Shown piece by piece: positions 42,374 to 51,864 of a stretch of DNA of 56,790 bases. Both the position numbers and the translations under genes were made by a program. Source of the DNA: Cupriavidus lacunae (GTDB taxonomy: Bacteria; Pseudomonadota; Gammaproteobacteria; Burkholderiales; Burkholderiaceae); NCBI RefSeq assembly GCF_003353055.1, contig NZ_QKWJ01000049.1:1-56790 (forward strand), written 5' to 3'. The notes under the pieces were generated by a model. That model was not told the origin of the DNA. It saw only the letters and a list, made by a program, of their open reading frames with translations, and searched no databases. The number at the start of each line of letters is the position of its first letter. The stretch's first letter is position 1.

Positions 42374-45300
42374 TCACGCATCCAGCCGCGCCAACTCCCC
42401 TTCTCCGCGCGCCGCTTCCGCCGCCGGCTCATCGTTCCGGTGCGCCAGCCGGTACAGCACCGGCAACACCAGCAAGGTCAGCGCCGTCGACGACAGGATG
42501 CCGCCGATGACGACCGTCGCCAGCGGCCGCTGCACTTCGGCACCGGTGCCGGTGGCCAGCGCCATCGGCACGAAACCGAGCGATGCCACCAGCGCCGTCA
42601 TCAGCACGGGGCGCAGGCGCGTCAGTGCGCCGTTGCGGATGGCGTCGTCAAGGCCGTGGCCGTCCTCGCGCAGCGAGCGGATGAACGACAGCATCACCAG
42701 TCCGTTGAGCACCGCCACGCCGCACAGCGCGATAAAGCCCACCGCCGCCGAGATCGACAGCGGAATGCCGCGCAGCCACAGCGCCAGGATGCCGCCTGTC
42801 AGCGCGAACGGGATGCCGGTGAACACCAGCAGCCCATCCTTGACGTTACCGAACATGGCGAACAGCAGCACGAACACCAGCCCCAGCGCCAGCGGCACCA
42901 CCACGCGCAGCCGCGCGGTGGCGGACTGCAGCTGTTCGAAGGTGCCGCCCCAGCTGGTCCAGTAGCCCGCCGGGATCTGCACGCGCGCGCGGATGGCGGC
43001 CTCGGCCTCGGGCACGAAGCTGCCGATATCGCGCCCGCGCACATTGGCGCTGACCACGATGCGGCGCTTGCCGTTCTCGCGCGAGACCTGGTTTGGGCCC
43101 GGCGCGATCTCCACGCTGGCGACTTCGCTCAGGGGGATATAGCTGGTGCGCGCTACAGCCTCCTTCGGCAGCGGTACCGGCAGGCGCCGCAGCGCTTCCA
43201 CGTCCTCACGCACGGCCTCCGGCAGCCGCACCACGATGTCGAAGCGCCGGTCGCCGCTGAAGAAGGTGCCCGACACCTTGCCGCCGATGCCGATCGCCAC
43301 CGCGTCCTGGATATCGCTGAGGTTCAGCCCGTAGCGTGCCGCCTTGTTGCGGTCGATCTGCACCGTCAGCATGGGCAGGCCGGTGGTCTGCTCGACCTTC
43401 ACCTCGGCCGCGCCGGGGATGCCCTGCAGCACCGCCGCGATGCGATTGGCGGTCTGCTCCAGCACGGGGTTGTCGTCGCCGAACACCTTGACCGCCACAT
43501 CGGAGCGCACGCCCGAGATCAACTCGTTGAAGCGCAGCTGGATCGGCTGCGAGAACTCATAGTTGTTGCCCGGCAGCTTGCCCACCTCATCGCGTATCGC
43601 GGCGATCAGCTCGTCGCGCGTGCGGCGGGGCTCGGGCCATTGCGAAACCGGCTTGAGCATGATGTAGCCGTCGGAGATATTCGGCGGCATCGGGTCGGAG
43701 GCGATCTCCGCGGTGCCGGTGCGCGCAAAGATGCGTTCGATCTCCGGGAACTTGGCCTTCAGCGCGGTTTCCACCTGCTGCTGCATCGCCACCGATTGCG
43801 TCAGGCTGGTGCCGGGGATGCGCAATGCCTGGATCGCCAGGTCGCCTTCGTTGAGGCTAGGCACGAACTCACTGCCAAGGCGCGTGGCGATCGCGAGGCA
43901 AAGCGCCACTGCCACGCCGGCAAAGGTGAGCACCACGGGGGTCGCGGCCAACGAGCGCTCCAGCAGCACCGCGTAGCGACGACGCGCCCAGGCCATCAGC
44001 CGGTTCTCGCGCTCGGCCACGCGGTTGCCGATGAACAGCGCCACCGCCGCGGGCACGAAGGTCACCGACAGCACCATCGCGCCCAGCAGCGCCAGCACCA
44101 CGGTGAAAGCCATCGGGTGGAACATCCTGCCCTCTACGCCGGTCAGGGCAAAGATCGGCAGGTACACCACCATGATGATCAGCTGCCCGTACAACAGCGG
44201 CCGGCGTGCTTCGCGCGCCGCGGCAAAGACTTCGTGCAGGCGCTCGCTGCGCGTGAGGGGCCGGCCGTGGCGCTCCTGCGCATGCGCCAGCCGGCGCACG
44301 CAGTTCTCGACGATCACCACTGCGCCGTCGACGATGATGCCGAAGTCCAGCGCCCCCAGGCTCATCAGGTTGGCACTGATGCGGTAATGCACCATGCCCG
44401 TGAAGGTGAACAGCATTGACAGCGGGATCACCAGCGCGGTGATCAGCGCCGCGCGCAGGTTGCCCAGGAACAGGAACAGGATGGCGATCACCAGCACGGC
44501 GCCTTCCAGCAGGTTCTTTTTGACCGTGGCGATGGCCTTGTCGACCAGCGTGGTGCGGTCATACACCGTGATGGCCTTCACCCCCGCCGGCAGCGTGCGG
44601 TTGATCTCGGCCATCTCGCGGTCCACCGCCTGCGACACCGTGCGGCTGTTCTCGCCGATCAGCATGAACACGGTGCCCAGCACCACCTCGCGGCCGTTCT
44701 CGGTGGCCGCGCCGGTGCGCAGCTCGCCGCCGGTCTGCACGGTGGCCACGTCGCGCACGCGGATCGGCTGGCCCTGCGCGGTGCCGACGATCACATCGCG
44801 GATGTCGTCCAGCGAACGCACCTGCCCCGGCACGCGCACCAGGTACTGCTCGCCGCGGCGCTCGATATAGCCGGCGCCGACATTGTTGTTGTTCTTCTCC
44901 AGCGCGCTCACCACATCGGCCAGCGACAGTCCATACGACGCCATGCGCTCCAGGCTGGGCGCCACCACATAGGCGCGCGCGTGGCCGCCGATGGCATTGA
45001 CCTCGGTCACGCCGGGCACGTTGCGCAGCTGCGGGCGGATCACCCAGTCCTGGATCTCGCGCAGGTCCGACAGCGCATAGGGCGTGCCGTCCGGCTTGCG
45101 CGCGCCGGGATCGGCCTCGACGGTCCAGAGGTAGATCTCGCCCAGCCCGGTTGAAATTGGCCCCATCGCGGGCGTGATGCCGGCGGGCAGATTGTCGCGC
45201 GCTTCCTGGATGCGCTGGTTGACCAGCTGGCGCGCAAAGTGGATATCGGTGCCGTCGCGGAAGATCACCGTCACCTGCGACAGACCGTAGCGCGACAGCG

Positions 45301-45550
45301 AGCGGGTCTGCTCCAGGCCGGGCAGGCCCGCCATCACGGTCTCGACCGGGTACGTGATGCGCTGCTCGGTCTCCAGCGGCGAATAGCCCGGCGCGGCGGT
45401 GTTGATCTGCACCTGCACGTTGGTGATATCGGGCACCGCGTCGATCGGCAGCCGGGTGTAGCTGTACAGGCCCAGCGCGGCCATGCCCAGCACCGCCAGC
45501 AGGACCAGCCAGCGTTGCTCGATGGCAAAGCGGATCAGGCGTTCGAACAT
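42374..45550 (-). CDS. czcA: Heavy-metal efflux RND transporter CzcA
   Basis: This 1058-residue HME-RND pump drives export of Co, Zn or Cd by proton influx. It has the 12-helix RND layout with two large periplasmic loops (about 35-335 and 560-870). The HME signature in helix 4 is LGALDFGIIVDGAVVIVENCVR, with the Asp and Glu of proton transfer. IDRNKAARYGLNLSDIQDAV and the WVIRPQLRNVPGVTEVNAIGG blocks match CzcA/CusA members. The exact metal is not determined. Last gene of the czcICBA operon. Confidence 0.95.
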   Translation of the reverse strand: MFERLIRFAIEQRWLVLLAVLGMAALGLYSYTRLPIDAVPDITNVQVQINTAAPGYSPLETEQRITYPVETVMAGLPGLEQTRSLSRYGLSQVTVIFRDGTDIHFARQLVNQRIQEARDNLPAGITPAMGPISTGLGEIYLWTVEADPGARKPDGTPYALSDLREIQDWVIRPQLRNVPGVTEVNAIGGHARAYVVAPSLERMASYGLSLADVVSALEKNNNNVGAGYIERRGEQYLVRVPGQVRSLDDIRDVIVGTAQGQPIRVRDVATVQTGGELRTGAATENGREVVLGTVFMLIGENSRTVSQAVDREMAEINRTLPAGVKAITVYDRTTLVDKAIATVKKNLLEGAVLVIAILFLFLGNLRAALITALVIPLSMLFTFTGMVHYRISANLMSLGALDFGIIVDGAVVIVENCVRRLAHAQERHGRPLTRSERLHEVFAAAREARRPLLYGQLIIMVVYLPIFALTGVEGRMFHPMAFTVVLALLGAMVLSVTFVPAAVALFIGNRVAERENRLMAWARRRYAVLLERSLAATPVVLTFAGVAVALCLAIATRLGSEFVPSLNEGDLAIQALRIPGTSLTQSVAMQQQVETALKAKFPEIERIFARTGTAEIASDPMPPNISDGYIMLKPVSQWPEPRRTRDELIAAIRDEVGKLPGNNYEFSQPIQLRFNELISGVRSDVAVKVFGDDNPVLEQTANRIAAVLQGIPGAAEVKVEQTTGLPMLTVQIDRNKAARYGLNLSDIQDAVAIGIGGKVSGTFFSGDRRFDIVVRLPEAVREDVEALRRLPVPLPKEAVARTSYIPLSEVASVEIAPGPNQVSRENGKRRIVVSANVRGRDIGSFVPEAEAAIRARVQIPAGYWTSWGGTFEQLQSATARLRVVVPLALGLVFVLLFAMFGNVKDGLLVFTGIPFALTGGILALWLRGIPLSISAAVGFIALCGVAVLNGLVMLSFIRSLREDGHGLDDAIRNGALTRLRPVLMTALVASLGFVPMALATGTGAEVQRPLATVVIGGILSSTALTLLVLPVLYRLAHRNDEPAAEAARGEGELARLDA

Positions 45551-45563
45551 GTGCGCCTCCCGC

Positions 45564-46832
45564 TCAGTGCTCATGCCCGGCGCTGGCTTTGCCCAGCTCG
45601 GACTTGAGGATAAAGCTATTGGCCGTGGCGTAGCGCGCGCCGGCCTGCAGGCCGTCGGTCACCTCCACCAACTTGCCGCCGGCGCGTCCGGTCTTGACCG
45701 GCTGCACGGCAAACCCGCCCGGCACCGCGACGAACACCACGCTCTGGCCATCGACCTGCTGCACCGCGTCGGCCGCCACCGTCACCGGCACCTGCGCGGG
45801 CGCGCCCAGCACGCTGACCGTGACAAACAGCCCCGGGCGCCAGGCCATGCCGGGATTGGCCAGCGTCACGCGCGCCTTGGCCGTGCGTGTCTGCTCGCCC
45901 AGCAGCGCACCGACGTAGGACACCTTGCCCTCGGCCTGCGTATCCGAGGCGCTCGATCGGATCGTGATCGCTTCGCCCACGCGGACCTGGTCGAGGTCGC
46001 GGGCGGCAACCACGAACTCCGCCCACACTGAACTCAGGTCGGACACGGTGAAGACGCTGGCGTCTTCCTTGACCGCTTCGCCCAGGGCCAGGTGCTTCTC
46101 GACCACGATGCCGTCGAACGGGGCACGCAGCGCGAACTGGTTCAGGCTGCCACCCTTGGCCGCGTTGTTGTCCGTGGCGCCGATCGCGGTCAGCTTCTGC
46201 CGCGCGTTCTGCACCGCGATCTGCGCTTCTTCCAACGCCGTGCGGGCCTGCTGGTAATCCTGCTCGGCGGAGATCTTCTCCTGCCACAGGGTCTTCTCGC
46301 GCGCATAGGTGGCACGTGCCAGCGCCTCGCGCTTCTGCGCCGAGAGCAGTTCGCTGCGCTGCTCGGCCAGTGTGGTGCTGGCGATCAGCGCCAGCACTTC
46401 GCCCTTGCGCACCGGCTGGCCGAGGTTGGCCGGCACCGCCTGCGCCACACCTGCCACGCGCGGCACCACGTGGGCGGTTCGGTCTTCGTTGAAGCGGATC
46501 TCGCCGGGGAAGTCGACGCTGCTGCGCAGCGGCGCCGCGGCGGCAGTGGCGATGCCGATACCGGCCTGCTGGATCTGCGCGGGCGTCAGCGCGATCAGGT
46601 GCGGATTGCCTTCGGCTTGCGGATTCGCGGCAGGGGCGCTGGCGTTCGCGTGTGCGGCGGCCTTGGCGCCTTCCTTGCCGTGTTCGTGCGCGTCGCCATG
46701 CTCGGCATGCCCGTGCCCGGCTTCACCCGTGGCGTTGCCGCCCTTTCCGGTGAACAGGATCGCCGCGCCGCCCAGCAGCCCGGTGACCAGGATCGCCACC
46801 ACGGCGGCCCGTTGTTGCTTGCTTATTGCCAT
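45564..46832 (-). CDS. czcB: Efflux RND periplasmic adaptor CzcB
   Basis: This 422-residue membrane-fusion protein has an N-terminal membrane anchor (about 9-28), then a His-rich stretch HGHAEHGDAHEHGKEG (about 40-55) that probably binds metal, then the lipoyl and barrel-sandwich halves (VAGVAQAVPANLGQPVRKGEVLALI; FALRAPFDGIVVEKHLALGEAVKED) around a coiled-coil hairpin. It joins CzcA to CzcC across the periplasm. 13 bases before czcA and 16 after czcC on the coding strand. Confidence 0.95.
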   Translation of the reverse strand: MAISKQQRAAVVAILVTGLLGGAAILFTGKGGNATGEAGHGHAEHGDAHEHGKEGAKAAAHANASAPAANPQAEGNPHLIALTPAQIQQAGIGIATAAAAPLRSSVDFPGEIRFNEDRTAHVVPRVAGVAQAVPANLGQPVRKGEVLALIASTTLAEQRSELLSAQKREALARATYAREKTLWQEKISAEQDYQQARTALEEAQIAVQNARQKLTAIGATDNNAAKGGSLNQFALRAPFDGIVVEKHLALGEAVKEDASVFTVSDLSSVWAEFVVAARDLDQVRVGEAITIRSSASDTQAEGKVSYVGALLGEQTRTAKARVTLANPGMAWRPGLFVTVSVLGAPAQVPVTVAADAVQQVDGQSVVFVAVPGGFAVQPVKTGRAGGKLVEVTDGLQAGARYATANSFILKSELGKASAGHEH

Positions 46833-46848
46833 GTCTGCAGCTTCCGTA

Positions 46849-48089
46849 TCAGTGTCCGAGGATGCGGTCGATGCTGGCCGCCGCGTCATAGGTGCGGGCC
46901 AGCACGTCCAGGTAGCGGATGCGCGCCTGGAACAAGGTGCGCTGGGCATCCAGCACATCGAGGAAATTGAATTTGCCGGCCTCGAACCCGCGCGAGGCGG
47001 CGGCGTAGGCCTGCTCGGCCGCGGGCAGCACCGAAGCCTGCAGCGTCTGCGCCGCGGCGCGCGATACCGAAAGCTGCGTCGAGGCCTGTTGCAGTTCGCC
47101 CTCCAGGCGGATGCGGGTGGCGGCGTGCACATCCTGCGCGCGGTCGGCGCGGCGCAGGGCGCCGTACAGGTTGCCCTGGTTGCGGTCAAAGAGCGGCAGC
47201 GGAATCGCCACGCCCAGCACGGCCATATTGCGGTTGGCCTCGTTGTCGCGCTTGGCGCCCAGGCTCACGGTCACGTCGGGATACTGGCGGCTGCGCGCCA
47301 CGGCGACTTCGGCGCGGCTGCGCTCGGCCGACAGGCGGCTCGCCGCCAGCAGCGGCGAGTCTTCCAGCGCCGCTTGCAGCGCTGCCGGCGCGGGCCGCGA
47401 CGGCAGCGCACCGAGGTCACCCTGCGCCTGCGCGAAACGTGGCGCGGTATTGCCCCACAGCGCCGCCAGCGACTGGCGCGCGGATTGCAGCGCGCCGGTG
47501 GCCTCGGCAAGCTCCAGTTCGGCATTGGCCTGCTCGACCCGGGCACGCGTTTCTTCCAGCGGCGCAACCTTGCCGGCGGCCACGCGCCGCCCGGCCGCGG
47601 CGGCCGCCTTGCTGGCGATGCCGACCGAGCCTTCGGCCAGCTTGACGCGCTCCTGCGCCACCAGCACGCCGAAGAAGCGCGCGATCACGGCGGCGCGCAG
47701 TTCGGCCCGCACGCCGCCCAGCTCGGCCTGCGCCAGCTCGCGTCCGCGCTCGGCCACGCCGATGCGGGCAGCGCGTTTGCCGCCGAGTTCGATCGGCAGG
47801 TTGATCTGGCCGGTGGTGGAGCGCGAGGCCTTGCGCGTGTCTTCCATCGACACGGCCAGTTCGGGATTGGGCTGCACGCGCGCCTGCGTGACATCGCCCT
47901 CGGTGGCGTCGAGCTCCTTGCCGGCGGCGGACAATGTGAAGCTGCCGGCTTCGGCCAGCGCCATCGCGGCGTCGAGGGTCAGCGTGCCGGCAATGGCAGC
48001 GCCATGGCGGGGGGCGGCGTCTGCGCGACGCCGTGGATCGGGCTGGATAGAACGGCCGCCAGCCCAACCGGCAGAAAAAGTCTTCGCAT
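46849..48089 (-). CDS. czcC: Outer-membrane efflux channel CzcC, apparently frameshifted
   Basis: The TolC-like body (TLTLDAAMALAEAGSFTLSA to TYDAAASIDRILGH, about 390 residues) is intact, with the two OEP repeats. The signal peptide MRRLFLPVGLAAVLSSPIHG begins at 48089 in another frame, which runs into a stop after TPPPAMALPLPAR. Both frames meet at a C6 tract (48009-48014 on the plus strand it is G6). One extra C there joins them exactly: ...AQTPPPRHGAAIAGTLTLDAAM. An alternative start at 48099 keeps the body frame but lacks any signal peptide. So this is a phase-variable, decayed, slippage-expressed or wrongly sequenced site. Confidence 0.85.
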
Positions 48090-48185
48090 CGAATTGCACC
48101 AGGAAAGAAACCGGGAGAATTCGGCGAGACGCCTGACGTCAGGAACTCAGGGAGATCAGGAAGCGGGGAAGCGTCGTCTCGCCGG

Positions 48186-48572
48186 CTAAGCGAGACGCGG
48201 CCACTGCGGACGGTCGGGTGCCCGTGCGCTGTGCGAAGAGAAGCTTGGCTGCGGCGCAGGTGGCGCCAGCTCCACACGCCGCATGGCGTGCACGTCGGGC
48301 GCGTCGGCACGCGCGAACGGCAGCGAGGCGATATGGCAGACGCCGCAGTCGGGATCCGGCACGCCTAGCCTGGCGTTGTCCTGAGCTTTGTCCCCGGCCT
48401 GCCCCGCGGCCTTGTCCTGCTTGCCGCCGTCAGCCTTGTGCTGGTGCTCATGGTGCCCGATATGAGCCTTGGCCGAAGCCGCCACCTCATGCCGGCAATA
48501 CGCTGCCGCTCCCGCCCAGGCGAACTGGAGCGGCAGGACAAGCGCAAGAAGGATGAGGATAAGGCGTTGCAT
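48186..48572 (-). CDS. czcI: CzcI-like metal-resistance regulator/periplasmic protein
   Basis: This 128-residue protein has a signal peptide (LILILLALVLPLQFAWA, about 3-20), a His/Cys-containing middle (YCRHEVAAS, HIGHHEHQHKADG, DCGVCHIASLPFA) and the typical ending ARAPDRPQWPRLA, as in CzcI of Cupriavidus metallidurans. CzcI is encoded just before czcCBA and modulates its metal induction. The gap to czcC is 96 bases, so it is the first gene of the operon. Confidence 0.92.
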   Translation of the reverse strand: MQRLILILLALVLPLQFAWAGAAAYCRHEVAASAKAHIGHHEHQHKADGGKQDKAAGQAGDKAQDNARLGVPDPDCGVCHIASLPFARADAPDVHAMRRVELAPPAPQPSFSSHSARAPDRPQWPRLA

Positions 48573-48856
48573 GAATGGGAGAGCCTGCGCTGCCTTGCCG
48601 CCCGGCATCACGACGGGGGACAGCAGCGAGCCGCAAGTTTAACCGAGCGGTGCCGGCCATTCCGGCGACCGGGTCATTACATTTGCGTCATGTCACGGGC
48701 GGTCTGCGCCTTCCTCTCTTAATTCAATATTTTTGAACAACTTATCCGGCAACTCGCCTGTTTCCGTCTTGGTGGCGCTCCTATAGTTCTGTACATGAAC
48801 GGCACGCACACAACGCAACGCCTTCTGACAAATTCAACAAGCTTAAGGAGAACATC

Positions 48857-49201
48857 ATGACCAAGACCACCCGCCTCGCTACCGCCCTGCTCCTGTCGCT
48901 GGCCGCCCTGGGCGCCGCGCAAGCCGCCACCGCCGCCGACCAGTTGCCCGGCGACAAGTACGGCTACAGCTTCCGCAGCACCGTGCCGGGCGACAAGTAT
49001 GGCTATGAGTTCCGCAGCCATGATGTGTTCACCGAAGGCGCCCGCGCCCGCAGGTTCGATCCGTTCGTCGACGGCGCCCGCACGGTGGCCGGACTGGACC
49101 GCAGTGGCGTGTCAGCCGCTCCGGCGCGCAGCTTCGATACCTTTACCGAAGGCAGCCGTGCCGGCAAGTTCGATGCCTACGGGGAAGGCGCCCGCGCCTG
49201 A
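48857..49201 (+). CDS. Secreted repeat-bearing small protein
   Basis: This 114-residue protein has a signal peptide (cleavage near AAQA-ATA, about 23). The mature part is built from repeats: PGDKYGY-SFRS and PGDKYGYEFRS, then DVFTEGARARRFDPF, DGARTVAG, DTFTEGSRAGKFDAYGEGARA. No cysteines. I do not recognise a named family. The start has AAGGAG at 48844-48849. A strong bidirectional terminator follows. It converges with the anti-sigma/ECF pair, but dependence on that sigma factor is only a suggestion. Confidence 0.75.
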   Translation: MTKTTRLATALLLSLAALGAAQAATAADQLPGDKYGYSFRSTVPGDKYGYEFRSHDVFTEGARARRFDPFVDGARTVAGLDRSGVSAAPARSFDTFTEGSRAGKFDAYGEGARA

Positions 49202-49223
49202 GCGATGTCCGCACCCCACCAGC

Positions 49224-49252
49224 AAAAAGGCCAGCGCAAGCGCTGGCCTTTT
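49224..49252. terminator. Bidirectional terminator
   Basis: AAAAAGGCCAGCGC and GCGCTGGCCTTTT form a nine-base GC stem (49229-49237 with 49240-49248) flanked by A5 and T4. It serves both the secreted protein gene (+) and the anti-sigma gene (-). Confidence 0.88.
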
Positions 49253-49253
49253 G

Positions 49254-49460
49254 TCATTCGTCGCGCCCCAGCCTGCGCATGGCCTCGCGCAGGGTCCGCA
49301 TCTGGGCGCTGAAGCTGGTGCAGGCGTCGCAGATCGCCAGGTGGGCGCGCATGCGCAGCCGTTCCCCCCATGACAGCGGCCGGTCCAGGCCCTTCATGGT
49401 GAGATGGTGCACCTCCTCACAGTTCGGCAGCAGGCGGCGGGAGGGGCGGGAATCTGGCAT
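49254..49460 (-). CDS. Zinc-finger anti-sigma factor (zf-HC2)
   Basis: This 68-residue protein has the ZAS motif H40-x3-C44-x2-C47 (HLAICDAC), with a further Cys/His near residues 14-19. No membrane segment, so it is a soluble regulator that probably holds the sigma factor encoded just upstream on the same strand. Release by oxidation or metal loss is typical of this class. It is 41 bases after the sigma gene. Confidence 0.9.
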   Translation of the reverse strand: MPDSRPSRRLLPNCEEVHHLTMKGLDRPLSWGERLRMRAHLAICDACTSFSAQMRTLREAMRRLGRDE

Positions 49461-49501
49461 GTTGGTCAGTGGCTTATCCGTTGCGTGGTCGTGGACCAGG
49501 C

Positions 49502-50095
49502 TCAGCCGGCCTTGCCGGGCTGGCCGCGCTGGCCGAACCAGTGCAGTTCCAGGCATTCGCGCAGGCGCATCCGGGCGCGATAGAGCATCGCCCAGGCATT
49601 GGTCGCGCTGATCTGCAAATGCTGACAGATTTCTTCGGTGTCCAGCTCCAGCCACTCGCGCATCATGAAGATCCGGCCGGTGCGTTCCGGCAGGCGGTCC
49701 ACGCAAAGCTGCAGGATCTCGAAGAATTCGCGGCGCTCGAATGCGCGCTCCGGGTCGCCCCAGTCGGACGGCGGATCCTGGTAGTGGCCGTTGCGCGTGA
49801 ACAGTGCGTCGAGGGCGTAGTCGTCGGACTGCGGCTCGCCTTCGCCATCGGTGGCCAGCGTCAGCCTGACTTCGCGCTTGCCGCTGCGCAGGGTGTCGAC
49901 GATCTTGTGCTTGAGGATGCCGACCAGGTAGGTGCGCAGCGCGGACTGGCCGGCGAAGCGCTCAGGGTGCTCCAGTACGGCCAGCAGCGTTTCCGAGACG
50001 GCATCCTCGGCCACCGCGTCATCGCGCAGTTGCAGGCGGGCGAAACGCAGCAGGTAGGGGCGTATGGCCTGGAGTTCGGCAGGGTCAAGGCTCAT
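49502..50095 (-). CDS. ECF-type RNA polymerase sigma factor
   Basis: The product is 197 residues. Region 2 is LRFARLQLRDDAVAEDAVSETLLAVLEHPERFAGQSALRTYLVGILKHKIVDTLR (in parts, about 15-70), with the DAVSE and W/Y positions of the -10-binding helices. Region 4 is LDTEEICQHLQISATNAWAMLYRARMRLRECL (about 150-185), the -35-binding helix-turn-helix. The linker of about 70 residues is long. Paired with a zinc anti-sigma gene. No target promoter could be identified. Confidence 0.92.
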   Translation of the reverse strand: MSLDPAELQAIRPYLLRFARLQLRDDAVAEDAVSETLLAVLEHPERFAGQSALRTYLVGILKHKIVDTLRSGKREVRLTLATDGEGEPQSDDYALDALFTRNGHYQDPPSDWGDPERAFERREFFEILQLCVDRLPERTGRIFMMREWLELDTEEICQHLQISATNAWAMLYRARMRLRECLELHWFGQRGQPGKAG

Positions 50096-50190
50096 CGGGG
50101 ATCGGGGCGCGGTTGCCTGGGCGATGCGCCATGATACCCGCGCCGCACCTTATCCCGCACCCCTCATCTCGCACGCCTCATTCCGCACCA

Positions 50191-51813
50191 TTACCCGATC
50201 CCGCGGAATTGCCCGCACAAGCGGAACACGTCTTCCGACAGCGGAATCCCCTTGGCCTTGCCGTAGCGCGTTGCCAGCTTTAACAGCTCCTTGATGTCGC
50301 GCCCGCTCGCCTTGGGGTAGGCCGCGGTCAGCGCATCGATCAGCCCGTCGCCCAGCTCCGTGCCGAACTGCCCGGCCTGCAGGCGCCACAGGCGCATCGC
50401 GTCTTCCCTGGACGGCGTTTCGTAATGGATGGTGGCGATGCAGCGCGACAGGATGGCATCGTCGACGTCGCCGATGCGGTTGGTGGTCATGAACAGCAGG
50501 CCGTTGAAGTACTCCAGCGTGCGCAGGAATTCCGCGACGATGGCGTTGTGCTCCAGGTCGTTGTCGCGGCGGCGGATATAGACGTCGGCCTCGTCCAGCA
50601 GCAGGATTGCGTTCCAGCGCATGGCGCGGCGCAGGATGGTCATCAGCGTGGCGCCGACCGACGCCGCGGTGGTGCCCAGCTGCCCCGAATGCACACGGTA
50701 CAGCGGCTTGCCCACCACCTCGGCATAGACCTCCGCGGTCAGCGTCTTGCCCAGGCCCGGCGCGCCCTGGCACAGGATGGTGGTGCCGCCGGACTTGCCC
50801 GGCACGAAATCCGGCACCAGCATGTCCATGTGCGAGGTCAGGATGTCGATCAGGTCGCGGTGATGCGCGGGCAGGACCAGCTTGTCGCGCAGTGCGGGCT
50901 GATAGCGGTACTCCGTCAGGTGCTGCACGTGGACCCAGATATTGCGATGCCACTCCAGGTGGAACAGGTGCACGTAGCCATGCAGCGGCACGCGCTCGAA
51001 GCCTTCCATGATCCCCGCGTCGCGCCAGAACGCCGGATCGCAGGTCATCTCGAAACGGCGCTCCAGCCGCTCCTCGTCATTCACGCAGCGCGCGCCCGCG
51101 GTGTCGGCGATCGGCGTCAGCTCCGCCGCGCCCTTCGCGTCGACCGAGAACGCCGCGCGCGTCGCCACGAACTGCGCGCCAAAGCGGCGCTGGTAGCGCA
51201 CGAAGCGCTGCGCGTGCTGCTCGTATTCGCGCCGGAACTCAGCGCATTCCTTGTAGAAGCCGAACTCGGCCAGCAGCTCCGGAATCGTGCGGTTGGCGAT
51301 GTCGTCGCGGGTAATCACCATCGACGTGGTCATGCCCGAGCGGCGCAGGTGGTGGTCGGTCAGCGCTGAGTTGGCTGATTGCATGGTGTTGGCCAGCATG
51401 TCCACCACCACATAGGGCATGCCCTGCTCGGGCGACACATAGCGCATGCGGCGCACCAGCCACGGCAGCAGCACGCCGTCGCGGTTGCGCTGGTACAGCC
51501 AGCCGTCGATGGCGTCGCGCGCCAGGTAGGCGGCCAGCCCCGCCACCAGCTGGTCCAGCCCCGGGATCACGCGCGCCTGCGGTGCGTTGTAGATATTGTC
51601 CAGCGCCAGCATCTGGAACATCAGCGCGCGCTCGTTCTGCGTCTTGCTCAGCGTGTAGAGCGAGCTCAGCGCGCGCGCATCGAACAGCGTGCTCGACACC
51701 ATCAGGTTGCCGTGGCAGACACCATGCTCCTGCAGCTGCCTGGCCAGCGGCGATCCGGTTTCGATCATCGCCAGCAGGGGATGGATCAGCGCCTCCGGAA
51801 TTTCGAAATCCAT
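50191..51813 (-). CDS. AAA-family ATPase with unknown N-terminal domain
   Basis: The product is 540 residues. The C-terminal 200 residues are an AAA module: Walker A CQGAPGLGKTLTAE (about 343-356), Walker B ILLLDEADVYIRRRD (about 398-412), sensor 1 MTTNRIGDVDDAILSRC and the arginine-finger region around SRCIATIHY. The N-terminal 330 residues match no domain I recognise; they are mixed alpha/beta, and a segment reading HGYVHLFHLEWHRNIWVHVQHLTEYRY stands out. No partner such as a CoxE/VWA protein or protease is adjacent. The function is unknown; a chaperone-like remodeller is the default guess. Confidence 0.85.
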   Translation of the reverse strand: MDFEIPEALIHPLLAMIETGSPLARQLQEHGVCHGNLMVSSTLFDARALSSLYTLSKTQNERALMFQMLALDNIYNAPQARVIPGLDQLVAGLAAYLARDAIDGWLYQRNRDGVLLPWLVRRMRYVSPEQGMPYVVVDMLANTMQSANSALTDHHLRRSGMTTSMVITRDDIANRTIPELLAEFGFYKECAEFRREYEQHAQRFVRYQRRFGAQFVATRAAFSVDAKGAAELTPIADTAGARCVNDEERLERRFEMTCDPAFWRDAGIMEGFERVPLHGYVHLFHLEWHRNIWVHVQHLTEYRYQPALRDKLVLPAHHRDLIDILTSHMDMLVPDFVPGKSGGTTILCQGAPGLGKTLTAEVYAEVVGKPLYRVHSGQLGTTAASVGATLMTILRRAMRWNAILLLDEADVYIRRRDNDLEHNAIVAEFLRTLEYFNGLLFMTTNRIGDVDDAILSRCIATIHYETPSREDAMRLWRLQAGQFGTELGDGLIDALTAAYPKASGRDIKELLKLATRYGKAKGIPLSEDVFRLCGQFRGIG

Positions 51814-51864
51814 GGACCACACTCCCGTTGAATGGCATGGCCACGCCGGCCAGGGGCCGGGGTT

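Noticed and set aside
42440..44419. A 659-codon open frame on the plus strand opposite czcA
   Set aside because: The composition is Arg/His/Gln-rich as expected from the complement of a membrane protein gene; czcA on the minus strand is fully conserved.
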